7,295 bases of DNA. Source: an uncultured Parasphingopyxis sp. (GTDB lineage: Bacteria; Pseudomonadota; Alphaproteobacteria; Sphingomonadales; Sphingomonadaceae). Under the pieces are notes generated by a model. It was not told the origin of the DNA and ran no database searches. It was given only the letters and a program-made list of their open reading frames with translations. Position numbers and translations under genes: made by a program. Location of the stretch: NCBI GenBank assembly GCA_905479515.1, contig CAJQMX010000022.1:1-7295 (forward strand). The letters run 5' to 3'. Below, in pieces: positions 1 to 5,929 of this stretch (position 1 is the stretch's first letter; every line of letters begins with the position of its first letter).

Positions 1-1135
1 AGTCGAACATCTCTCCGTATCTATGCGCAGCAAAGGCGTCGCATGCGGGTTCGAGTATATCCACGAACCACGAAATGTAGGGATGCTCCTTACGGGTGAA
101 TGATTCGTTGTAACGAAAAGCAACGGGCAGACTCGCATAACCTTGCTCGGCAGCGAGGACGCGGTGAGTGAGCATCAAGATCTTGGTGTGCGCCGGCGTG
201 ATGTTCCAACCTGTTTCTTCGAGCTGGCCGCGTGCCATCTCGAGCGCTTGGTGTGCCGCTTCTGTCGGGAGGTCTCCGCCCCAATGCCCACCGGTCTGTC
301 GCTGCCCGCCCCACCCGTTGGTGTGGAAGACTCGAATATCACCGGGTAATTCGGGATCGTCTACAAACTGTGGAAGCTCGGGCCGCATTGCATTGAGGAC
401 ATCGACGACCGCCTGTACCGAACGAAAGTTGGCACCTTTGTCGATCTCTTCGACTGCAGGATGGTCGAGTTTACCGCAGCCATTTCCATAGATCTTCTGC
501 CAATGGTCACCGAAGAATCCAAATACCGGCGCGCTGTCGACTCCTAGAAAATGATGTTTGATCGCGGCGACCCATTCGACATCAGTATCCTGATATTCAT
601 CGATCAAAATAATCGGGTAGCGTTGCGCCACAAGCTTCCGGAATTTGGTATGCGCCATTAGCGCGATGGTAAGCGGCAGAATGTCGTCGTGATGTAGCGA
701 AACGACGGTGTCACGTACCGAACGATGACCCAAATCATAGCTTACCACCCGCTCACCAATTCCACCCACTTCTGCGAGCCTCTCTTCCCAAACTGGCAGT
801 GCGGCGACCAACTCCCGCAATTGACGTTGGAATCCATTGATCAGAGACCAGCAAAAGCCGTGGTTGGTGTCGCAGTAGATTATCGGGTGCCTGTCGGTAC
901 GCGCTTCGATCTCGTCACGCGCAACGTTGGTATAGGTAATGCAGGCAATCTTCTGACCGAGACGCGGCATATCGCTAGCGTGTCTGTCAATCAAAAACTC
1001 AAGCGCCTTTACCAGAGAATAAGTCTTGCCCGCGCCAGCACCAGCTTCGAGTCGAAAGCTTCGACCTTCAGTTAAGGCGGAAAAGACGCGTTCCAGTGCG
1101 ACGCGACTTGCCTGTTCGGCAGGAGTCTCAGGCAT
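1..1135 (-). CDS. gajB: UvrD/Rep-like superfamily 1 helicase, GajB-like (C-terminus beyond window)
   Basis: The frame is open from the ATG at 1135 to the window edge, giving the first 378 residues. Helicase motifs appear in order: Walker A EAGAGAGKTYSL at 30-41 (Lys37), motif Ia ITYTNVARDEIEAR at 66-79, a TNHGF motif at 90-94, Walker B ILIDEYQDTD at 176-185 (Asp179, Glu180), motif III FGDHWQKIYG at 208-217, and an NFRS motif at 236-239 (Arg238). KILMLTHR at 318-325 begins the C-terminal half. These identify a superfamily 1A ATP-dependent DNA translocase. The start overlaps the last 8 bases of the upstream nuclease gene, which indicates translational coupling. Adjacency to an OLD nuclease is the Gabija (GajA-GajB) or class 2 OLD arrangement; in Gabija, GajB is thought to sense DNA ends or nucleotide state and act in complex with GajA. 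Assignment as a UvrD-like helicase is firm. The GajB name rests on context. Confidence 0.85.
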   Translation of the reverse strand, partial: MPETPAEQASRVALERVFSALTEGRSFRLEAGAGAGKTYSLVKALEFLIDRHASDMPRLGQKIACITYTNVARDEIEARTDRHPIIYCDTNHGFCWSLINGFQRQLRELVAALPVWEERLAEVGGIGERVVSYDLGHRSVRDTVVSLHHDDILPLTIALMAHTKFRKLVAQRYPIILIDEYQDTDVEWVAAIKHHFLGVDSAPVFGFFGDHWQKIYGNGCGKLDHPAVEEIDKGANFRSVQAVVDVLNAMRPELPQFVDDPELPGDIRVFHTNGWGGQRQTGGHWGGDLPTEAAHQALEMARGQLEETGWNITPAHTKILMLTHRVLAAEQGYASLPVAFRYNESFTRKEHPYISWFVDILEPACDAFAAHRYGEMFD

Positions 1136-3221
1136 CAGGTTTCCCCACTTCGCCTTCGAAGGCTTCCACAACAGCCTCAGCGCCAGCAGCCATTACTGAA
1201 TCACCAGGTCCGAATTCATCCGCTGCAAGCCAAGCGATGCCGTCGAGAAGGTACTTGGGCGCCACCCAGTCCTTGTCTTCAATGGCGAATGTTAACGCGA
1301 AGTCAGATTTTTTGAACTCGGCCGCCTTAGCTCGCGCAGCTATCTCCAAAGCTTCAGAACCCGCGTCATCAACCCCGAACTTCGCGGTGTTGGCGAGGAT
1401 GAAGGAGTCCTCGAAAGTACGCCCGCAGGGGCCGCCCGGAGCTTCAGGACATTGATAGGCGATGCGACAATATCCTTTGCGTTTATCGTTGTCAGACTTC
1501 GCATTGATCACCTCCAAAGTCAGTGGGTCATCAGTAAACCAACTTTTTATGCAAGCATTGCTAGTGGCAGTACCCTGATGGACAGGACAAGCCTTCCCAC
1601 CAGGAACAAGGGTTGAATCAAGGTCGGTGATGATCAATGTCCTTAACTCTAAGAACTCAAGCAGGTCCGTGAAGCGGTGTGCGTATGCACCGCCGACTTC
1701 GATGATCGAGGTATATTGGGTTGAGAGCTTCGGCGCTTCGAGATTCTCTGCTTCGTATTTCTCGGTGACCACAGGCAGCATTAGCCTCTCGCTAAGCCCC
1801 TCGACCAGAATAGCCTTATCAGCGAAAAACAAGTCGCAACGTGTTAATGTCATATATTGATGAAGGAAGCGCTTTTCCGGCTCCGGCTTACCTGCGAGAC
1901 CGGTTCGAAGATCCTTGATCTTTGTATGGCGAACGCCAAGCGGTGCGTCGATCGTCGCCGTCGATAGGAAGTAACGAATGCACTCAAAACCAGCGGCGTT
2001 CGCGATATGAGATGAATGCGTCGAAACGACAAATTGGACGGGCCAGGCGACACCGCCCTGAGCACCATCGACGAGTTGCTTGGCAAACGTCGCCAATTGG
2101 CGAATAAAGACTTCCTGCATCTGAGGATGGAGATGTGCCTCAGGCTCCTCAATGAAGATAAGATGTACACCGGGCGCAGTCGCCTCAGCGCGATAGGCTT
2201 TGTAAAAGCCCACGAGTTGGAGGAGAATGAAAATTAGGTTCCGCACACCAAGTCCATTATAGGACTCAGGGAGTGGTATCCCGCCAAAGCCTCCATACCG
2301 CACTTTCGTGAAATTGGAGAGCAGTCGCCTAACATCAAGCAACGTCTCCGTCTGAAGATCTTGCCCTCCCAGCCCCGGATACCCGAAGCTCTTAAGTGTC
2401 GGCAGCAGCTTTGCCAGCTGGCTAGCAAAATTTTCGTCGAGTTGGGTCTGGATCTCCTCGACAGCAGCGGTCAAGCCTTCCGCGATTGCCTTGTCACCAG
2501 CATCTGCAGTGTCCGAGCTAGCAGTGGTGAACATATTTTCGAGCACCCTAGCGAGCACGTCGGATTCGCGAGAAGTGACATCGTCTAGCCCGCGCTGTGC
2601 ATTAATAAAGCCGGTTTTCACCAAGTGTCGTAGCGAGGCTGGCTGCATTTTCCGGATATTGGTCGCATCGTTTGGATCCTCGGCGCAGATCGAGACGCCA
2701 TATTGACGCGGCACACGCTCGCGCATAAGGCGCAGGAATGTCATGCGCGTCTCGTCAGTGAGCGGCTCAGCGGGCGCGTCGTCAAAGAAAGAGTCTACAG
2801 CGCCATCCTTCAATTCGTATCGAATGACGACCAGAGCCGTTCGGCAATCCGGATTAAGGTCGATGACAAAAGGCGCCAATGGCCCAAAGTCGGGCACGTC
2901 GACATCATAATCGAACCGGACCCGCAGCTCGATCGTCGGCAACGCGGCGCGTACGACATCATCTCCGGCGCTTTCGTTGTATGCCTGCAGAGCGGCAACG
3001 AAGTCAGCATGGCAAGTACTCGAAAAATCCTCAAGATTAAATCGGGCATTAGCGTCCGTTAGTAAGCGCTTCATGATCTCGGAGAGCGATGTCTTTCCAC
3101 TGTTGTTGCGCCCAACAATAACAGTTGTCTGGGCTTCAAGCGCGAGAGCAACATCGCTAAGCAACCGAAAGTTGGTGATCTCTACAGATTCGATCCGCAC
3201 TCGTTCTTCCCTTCCAATCAT
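1128..3221 (-). CDS. gajA: OLD-family ATPase/TOPRIM nuclease, GajA-like
   Basis: This 697-residue protein has an ABC-type ATPase followed by a TOPRIM nuclease domain, the OLD family layout. Seen directly: Walker A GRNNSGKTS at 37-45 (Lys43), an ABC-signature-like YNGLGVRNLIF at 321-331, Walker B HLIFIEEPEAHLHP at 353-366 with Glu358/Glu359, and an H-loop STHSSHI at 400-406. The TOPRIM residues are Glu474 in ILVEG, Asp533/Asp535 in ITDLDST and a later acidic FED at 603-605. Such enzymes cut DNA using metal ions; in Gabija, GajA nicks DNA and forms a large complex with GajB. Start choice: ATG at 3221 is preceded by GGTGAAG three bases upstream, and an in-frame TGA lies further up with no other ATG between. 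The protein is longer than the founding GajA (about 578 residues). The helicase gene follows with an 8-bp overlap. It could also be called a class 2 OLD nuclease; OLD family membership is near certain. Confidence 0.88.
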   Translation of the reverse strand: MIGREERVRIESVEITNFRLLSDVALALEAQTTVIVGRNNSGKTSLSEIMKRLLTDANARFNLEDFSSTCHADFVAALQAYNESAGDDVVRAALPTIELRVRFDYDVDVPDFGPLAPFVIDLNPDCRTALVVIRYELKDGAVDSFFDDAPAEPLTDETRMTFLRLMRERVPRQYGVSICAEDPNDATNIRKMQPASLRHLVKTGFINAQRGLDDVTSRESDVLARVLENMFTTASSDTADAGDKAIAEGLTAAVEEIQTQLDENFASQLAKLLPTLKSFGYPGLGGQDLQTETLLDVRRLLSNFTKVRYGGFGGIPLPESYNGLGVRNLIFILLQLVGFYKAYRAEATAPGVHLIFIEEPEAHLHPQMQEVFIRQLATFAKQLVDGAQGGVAWPVQFVVSTHSSHIANAAGFECIRYFLSTATIDAPLGVRHTKIKDLRTGLAGKPEPEKRFLHQYMTLTRCDLFFADKAILVEGLSERLMLPVVTEKYEAENLEAPKLSTQYTSIIEVGGAYAHRFTDLLEFLELRTLIITDLDSTLVPGGKACPVHQGTATSNACIKSWFTDDPLTLEVINAKSDNDKRKGYCRIAYQCPEAPGGPCGRTFEDSFILANTAKFGVDDAGSEALEIAARAKAAEFKKSDFALTFAIEDKDWVAPKYLLDGIAWLAADEFGPGDSVMAAGAEAVVEAFEGEVGKPDA

Positions 3222-3237
3222 TACTTCACCAACAAAT

Positions 3238-3271
3238 ATGCCGCACGCTTCTTCTACTCAGTCTGCGGCAT
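3238..3271. promoter_or_regulatory. Inverted repeat just upstream of the nuclease gene
   Basis: Perfect 8-bp arms, ATGCCGCA (3238-3245) and TGCGGCAT (3264-3271), flank an 18-base spacer. The near arm ends 16 bases before the start codon, just upstream of the GGTGAAG ribosome site. It could be an operator or, if transcribed, a hairpin in the 5' leader of the operon mRNA. No T-run follows, so a terminator is unlikely. No convincing promoter is visible: TTGTCC at 3317-3322 with TGGTAT 17 bases on is a weak candidate. The function is inferred. Confidence 0.4.
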
Positions 3272-3323
3272 CCAATTTGCTGGGCTAATCCCCATACCAT
3301 CGGAGGGAGAATATGTGGACAAT

Positions 3324-3569
3324 CTAGAGTTCTCGAATGCTCATTGTCGATCCTATGCGGCCCGGCCATTTCACGTCGAGCCGCGCACTCAGTATCCTGA
3401 CTCCGTCAATTTTCAGATTGAATGAGTTAAGCTGAATGCGTTGATATCGGGAGCAAATCGCATTTCGAAGTTGTTCCAACGGATCCCCATCCCGAACAAC
3501 GAAACACAATTGTTGCAGAAGTTCGCGCATCCACGACTGCAAACCATGTTGAGCTTCATCGGCATGCAC
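3324..3569 (-). CDS. Doubtful 81-residue ORF between integrase and nuclease genes
   Basis: The gap 3222-3613 between the integrase stop and the nuclease start is 392 bp and holds no recognisable gene. The best candidate on the same strand is this ORF with a GTG start, a weak upstream purine stretch (AGAACGGCA) and no family I can recognise. Its third-position base use shows no strong coding signal. It has no signal peptide or membrane segment; the C-terminal half has a plausible mix of hydrophobic and charged residues but no motif. A short hairpin (CGGCA/TGCCG, 3560-3574) covers its start. It may be a small accessory protein of the defence operon, a decayed gene remnant, or chance. Confidence 0.2.
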   Translation of the reverse strand: MHADEAQHGLQSWMRELLQQLCFVVRDGDPLEQLRNAICSRYQRIQLNSFNLKIDGVRILSARLDVKWPGRIGSTMSIREL

Positions 3570-3613
3570 TGCCGTTCTGCACGCGTTCTAGAGCTTATTT
3601 ACACCACTACATT

Positions 3614-4888
3614 TCAAGCTCGCTTACGCGCATACTCGTATGCAGCCTCTACTCCATCTGCCACAGGACGCTGGGAATCGACGAGCAGGTGAGCATAACG
3701 CTCCGTGGTAGAGGTTCGCTGGTGCCCAAGATTAGCGCCAATCATCTTCAGCGACTCGCCAGCATTAATTGCGAAGGATGCGTAGGCGTGACGGAAATCA
3801 TGTATTCTGAAGTCCTTGATCTTCGCGCGCGCAGCGATCTTCTCCCAGGTATGGTTGATGCGCTTGATGTGATCAGAGCCGCTTCTTGAAGACGGGAAAA
3901 CATACTCCGCCTCCTCGTCTGCTTCTTCACTTAGACGCGTCAGGATCTCCACGCATCGCGCCGACAGGGGCAAAGACTTGTACTTCTTTACACCGCCAGT
4001 CTTGTGGCGAAGTGGCGGAAGCTTGAGGATCCGTCGCTCCAGGTCGACCTCTTTCCATTGGAGCGCCTTTATCTCGGATGCGCGTGCAGCCGTCAGAAAA
4101 ATCAGCTCTAGGCAGTCGACCTGGTCCTGAGTGATCTCACCTTCCTCCAACAAGGCATCGATCGCCTTGAACATGCGTTCGGCTTCTTTCGTCGTCAGAT
4201 AACGGTCCCGAGCCCCATCCTGTATCTTGTTGATCTTGAGACACGGATTGGACTCGACCAGTTCGCGCTTAACGGCCCAGCCGAGCATTGCCGACAGGGA
4301 ACGCACGGCGTGCGATGCAGCCCCCCGTCCGCCACGAACCCTGCTGCCGGACCCCTTTGCCATTTCTGCTGATACGCCCGTCAGAACATCATTCTGGAAC
4401 CGGGAGATATGGTGTGGCTTCAGATCACCGAGTGTGATCCGTCCAAGAAGCCGTCGGGCATGGTTGTTGAGGTAGTTCTTGTCATTTACCCAACTCGACT
4501 CCCGCTTGTCCGGTTTGTCGATCGGGCCTTGGTCAAGATAGAGATCGATGAGCTTCGAGATGGTTAGCGCGCCAATCTTCTGCTCAACGCGCTCCAGAGT
4601 TTTCTGCGCTGATGGGTCGTTTCCCTTGGCTACTTCACCCAGGATTTCCTTCGCCTTGTCTCGGGCGGTTTCAGGCGTCCACGGATCACCATGCTTCCCT
4701 ATCGTGTACCAGCGATAGCGGCCGCCGAAACCATAGCCGACGACATAAACCTTGTGCCCAGTTGGGTAGACAACGAGGCAAAACCCCTTCTGCTCGCTGT
4801 CCCAGATCCGCGTGCGGTTCCCGTGCTCAGCGATGGCAGAGTCCACCAGCCGTTTCGTGATGCGGTGCTCTCCAACTCTCTTCGCCAC
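3614..4888 (-). CDS. int: Tyrosine recombinase / site-specific integrase
   Basis: This 424-residue integrase catalyses insertion and excision of the island at tRNA-Gly. The N-terminal region (about 8-95) matches the arm-DNA-binding fold of P4-like integrases (DUF4102 type), including IWDSEQKGFCLVV and YRWYTIGKHG. A core-binding helical region follows at about 108-212, then the catalytic domain. All the expected active-site residues are present: Arg269 in TAARASEI, Lys296 in RHKTGG, His363-x-x-Arg366 in HDFRHAYAS, His389 in LGHQ and the nucleophile Tyr398 in ERYAHL. It therefore looks intact and active. The start is GTG at 4888, right after an in-frame TAG, with a GAGGA ribosome site nine bases upstream. 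The gene reads inward, away from the attachment site, which is the usual arrangement for tRNA-targeting islands. Confidence 0.95.
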   Translation of the reverse strand: MAKRVGEHRITKRLVDSAIAEHGNRTRIWDSEQKGFCLVVYPTGHKVYVVGYGFGGRYRWYTIGKHGDPWTPETARDKAKEILGEVAKGNDPSAQKTLERVEQKIGALTISKLIDLYLDQGPIDKPDKRESSWVNDKNYLNNHARRLLGRITLGDLKPHHISRFQNDVLTGVSAEMAKGSGSRVRGGRGAASHAVRSLSAMLGWAVKRELVESNPCLKINKIQDGARDRYLTTKEAERMFKAIDALLEEGEITQDQVDCLELIFLTAARASEIKALQWKEVDLERRILKLPPLRHKTGGVKKYKSLPLSARCVEILTRLSEEADEEAEYVFPSSRSGSDHIKRINHTWEKIAARAKIKDFRIHDFRHAYASFAINAGESLKMIGANLGHQRTSTTERYAHLLVDSQRPVADGVEAAYEYARKRA

Positions 4889-4922
4889 CTACCCAAATCC
4901 TCATAGGTTCTTCCAAAAAACT

Positions 4923-4959
4923 ATGCAAAAGTATGATTTGCATGCCATTTGGAAGACAA
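4923..4959 (-). promoter_or_regulatory. Candidate integrase promoter with an overlapping palindrome
   Basis: On the minus strand TTGTCT (4954-4959) and CATACT (4930-4935) are 18 bases apart and each matches the sigma-70 consensus at 4 of 6 bases. They lie 41 to 71 bases upstream of the GTG start. The -10 hexamer lies within a perfect inverted repeat, ATGCAAA (4923-4929) and TTTGCAT (4937-4943) with a 7-base spacer. That placement would suit a repressor, an excisionase or the integrase itself blocking transcription. The palindrome is seen; the promoter and its control are inferred. Confidence 0.4.
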
Positions 4960-5006
4960 ACTTTTTCAGTATCCTCATATTTTACAAAAGAATGCATCGA
5001 AATTCC

Positions 5007-5027
5007 AGCTAGAAAATAGCTAGAAAA
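5007..5027. repeat. Tandem 10-bp direct repeat near the attachment site
   Basis: AGCTAGAAAA occurs at 5007-5016 and again at 5018-5027, an 11-bp period, so both copies face the same side of the helix. The pair is framed by AATTCC (5001-5006) and GGAATT (5033-5038) in inverted orientation. Directly repeated short sites between an integrase gene and its crossover site are typical of arm-type integrase or excisionase binding sites; this role is inferred. Confidence 0.45.
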
Positions 5028-5161
5028 CGGACGGAATTCATGGGTATCAATAGGAAACTTGTCCCAACAATGGGAAGGACAAAAATACGTTTAAATCATT
5101 ATTTTTATTATATTTTTGCTCATTTTCACCTAAGATGAACAACTTGCGAATTTGACCCCTA

Positions 5162-5210
5162 TTAGCTTCCCAAGCTGACGACGAGGGTTCGATTCCCTTC
5201 ACCCGCTCCA
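5162..5210 (+). other. Attachment site: 3' fragment of tRNA-Gly(CCC)
   Basis: The sequence reads as the 3' part of a tRNA. It has an anticodon loop TTCCCAA (5167-5173, anticodon CCC) with stem AGC/GCT, a T-arm GAGGG-TTCGATT-CCCTT (5183-5199), an acceptor strand CACCCGC (5200-5206), discriminator T and encoded CCA (5208-5210). It closely resembles bacterial tRNA-Gly(CCC) from the anticodon arm onward. The bases before it (GACCCCTATT and upstream) do not form a D-arm or a GCGGGTG acceptor strand, so it is not a whole tRNA. tRNA identity fades at about 5162-5164, next to the anticodon loop, a common crossover position for tyrosine integrases. With the adjacent integrase this marks the right junction of the island. 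Confidence 0.85.
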
Positions 5211-5224
5211 GGCTCCTGTCCTCC

Positions 5225-5272
5225 CAAAAAAGGACGCGCAGCGTGGGGATACATCGCCACGCGCCCCGTCCT
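5225..5272 (-). terminator. Rho-independent terminator of the lipoprotein gene
   Basis: Eight bases beyond the lipoprotein stop codon, the minus strand forms a 16-bp hairpin with three mismatches (arms 5257-5272 and 5231-5246, loop of 10). It consists of an AGGACG/CGTCCT outer stem and a GCGTGG/CCACGC inner stem. It is followed directly by six T residues (A-run 5226-5231 on the plus strand). This is a textbook intrinsic terminator, and it also separates the minus-strand unit from the tRNA fragment. Confidence 0.85.
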
Positions 5273-5279
5273 GATCGGA

Positions 5280-5660
5280 CTAGCCAACAACCGGGTGGCC
5301 CCGGCCTTTCATGCAGTCGATTACGATGTCCCGGCGCTCATCACGCGTTTCGACCATCGTTGCGCCGGCACCGGCAACTGCTCCGACAATCGCGCCCGCA
5401 ATGGCCCCTTCCGTGTCGTTCACGTCATCGTCTGCGATCCCGGCCAGCATGCCGAGACCTGCGCCGATCATTGCGTTGTTCCGCGTGTCACCGTTGATAT
5501 AGCTGCGGTCAGTCGCAACAGCCTGGCAAGCTTCCAGGTCCGCAGCATAGGTCACATCGGTCGGACCATCGGCCACTGGTTCATAGCTCGAACCGGAACT
5601 GGCGCAGGCCGCCAGGGCAAAGCCGGAGGTGATCAGCGTGACGAGCTGAATACGTGTCAT
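5280..5660 (-). CDS. Glycine-zipper lipoprotein of unknown function
   Basis: This 126-residue protein has a short lipoprotein signal peptide with the lipobox LAAC and lipidated Cys19, so it should be anchored to a membrane facing the periplasm. Residues 64-101 (AMIGAGLGMLAG and later AIAGAIVGAVAGAGA) form a glycine-zipper region like those of small outer-membrane proteins of the 2TM glycine-zipper type. Two further cysteines, Cys45 and Cys116, flank the zipper and could form a disulfide. ATG at 5660 has a GGGAA ribosome site seven bases upstream. The gene lies 56 bp downstream of the 40-residue membrane protein gene on the same strand with no terminator between, so they probably share a transcript, and it ends at a strong terminator. 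Homologues often respond to envelope stress, but no specific role can be read from the sequence. Confidence 0.85.
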   Translation of the reverse strand: MTRIQLVTLITSGFALAACASSGSSYEPVADGPTDVTYAADLEACQAVATDRSYINGDTRNNAMIGAGLGMLAGIADDDVNDTEGAIAGAIVGAVAGAGATMVETRDERRDIVIDCMKGRGHPVVG

Positions 5661-5716
5661 GTTTTAGTTCCCAATTTGATTGATTTTTGAAAAGAACAGC
5701 TTCGTTCCGGTACGGA

Positions 5717-5839
5717 TCAGATCGCGCCTTCCACCAGCGTCAGGCTGGTGAAGATCATTAGAACGACCACGCCGGTCAGACCTGCGGAGACGGAATTGAG
5801 CGCGAGCGAACCTGCACGCGCAGCTGGACTGCGTGTCAT
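5717..5839 (-). CDS. Small (40-residue) single-span membrane protein, unknown
   Basis: ATG at 5839 has a strong ribosome site, AGGAG, five bases upstream, and the ORF ends in TGA at 5717. The N-terminus is short and positively charged (MTRSPAARAG). Residues about 19-36 (AGLTGVVVLMIFTSLTLV) form one hydrophobic span, and the tail is EGAI. I do not recognise a family. The gene starts 90 bp from the divergent HxlR-family regulator, beside the operator palindromes, and is followed on the same strand by the glycine-zipper lipoprotein. This suggests a two-gene envelope-related unit under that regulator. The frame stays open upstream through the regulator gene, but only this start has a ribosome site and clears the divergent promoter region. 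Its size means automated annotation could easily miss it. Confidence 0.6.
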   Translation of the reverse strand: MTRSPAARAGSLALNSVSAGLTGVVVLMIFTSLTLVEGAI

Positions 5840-5855
5840 TTGAACTCCTATGGAC

Positions 5856-5884
5856 TGGACAAACACCTTCTTGCTACATATTAT
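5856..5884 (+). promoter_or_regulatory. Promoter of the HxlR-family regulator
   Basis: TGGACA (5856-5861) and TATTAT (5879-5884) are separated by exactly 17 bases and each matches the sigma-70 consensus at 5 of 6 positions. Transcription would begin near 5891, about 40 bases before the chosen start codon. The -10 lies inside the first palindrome, so a bound repressor would block it. On the other strand CATAAT within the same palindrome could be the -10 of the divergent small-protein gene, but its -35 is weak. Confidence 0.55.
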
Positions 5885-5916
5885 GTAGCGATACTTATTG
5901 CTACTTATTACGTAGC
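5873..5916. promoter_or_regulatory. Two tandem 17-bp inverted repeats, likely HxlR operators
   Basis: GCTACATATTATGTAGC (5873-5889) is a perfect palindrome of 8-bp arms around one central base. GCTACTTATTACGTAGC (5900-5916) is a second copy with one arm mismatch. Their centres are 27 bp apart, and both fit TAC-N7-GTA. HxlR-family dimers such as YodB bind similar short dyads. The pair sits between the divergent genes and overlaps the regulator promoter, so it should control both directions. Confidence 0.7.
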
Positions 5917-5929
5917 GCAAGGGGCTGAA

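Larger units (their letters stand above)
4889..5161. other. AT-rich integrase-to-attachment-site segment
   Basis: No gene is visible in these 273 bases, which are much richer in A and T than either flank, with a run of A/T around 5088-5117. The segment holds the integrase promoter region, a 7-bp palindrome, a tandem 10-bp direct repeat and a short TCCCA/TGGGA hairpin (5062-5075). This is the expected place for integrase arm sites and bending-protein sites of the attachment region. I could not fit a full IHF consensus. Confidence 0.5.
1..5210. mobile_element. Right-hand part of a genomic island integrated in tRNA-Gly(CCC)
   Basis: The right boundary is the 3' fragment of a tRNA-Gly(CCC) gene at about 5162-5210. 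Immediately inside it are an AT-rich attachment-type segment and a tyrosine integrase gene pointing inward. The cargo visible here is a nuclease/helicase pair of Gabija type. The 5' half of the tRNA is absent next to the fragment, as expected at the junction where the integrated element displaced the original 3' end. By that logic the intact tRNA lies beyond the left edge and the whole element is longer than 5.2 kb. No transposase, relaxase, replication or phage structural gene is visible, so the element could be a satellite-like island or part of a larger integrative element. Confidence 0.8.

Noticed and set aside
1850..2170. 106-residue minus-strand ORF within the nuclease gene
   Set aside because: It is an alternative frame of the OLD nuclease gene, whose frame contains the Walker B and H-loop motifs at this position.
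5062..5075. TCCCA-ACAA-TGGGA hairpin as a terminator
   Set aside because: The stem is only 5 bp with no T-run on either strand; kept only as a note on the attachment segment.
5080..5120. IHF binding site
   Set aside because: AATCATTATTTTT is similar but departs from the WATCAANNNNTTR consensus at two fixed positions, so I do not claim a site.
5100..5210. Complete tRNA-Gly gene
   Set aside because: Only the anticodon arm, T-arm and 3' acceptor strand are present; no D-arm or 5' acceptor strand precedes them.
5295..5690. 131-residue plus-strand ORF
   Set aside because: It is antisense to the lipoprotein, which has a clear lipobox, glycine zipper, ribosome site and terminator; this ORF has no recognisable domain.
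5840..5929. Longer start for the HxlR regulator
   Set aside because: The extra 30 residues are translated from the operator palindromes and part of the promoter, while ATG 5930 has a well-spaced ribosome site.
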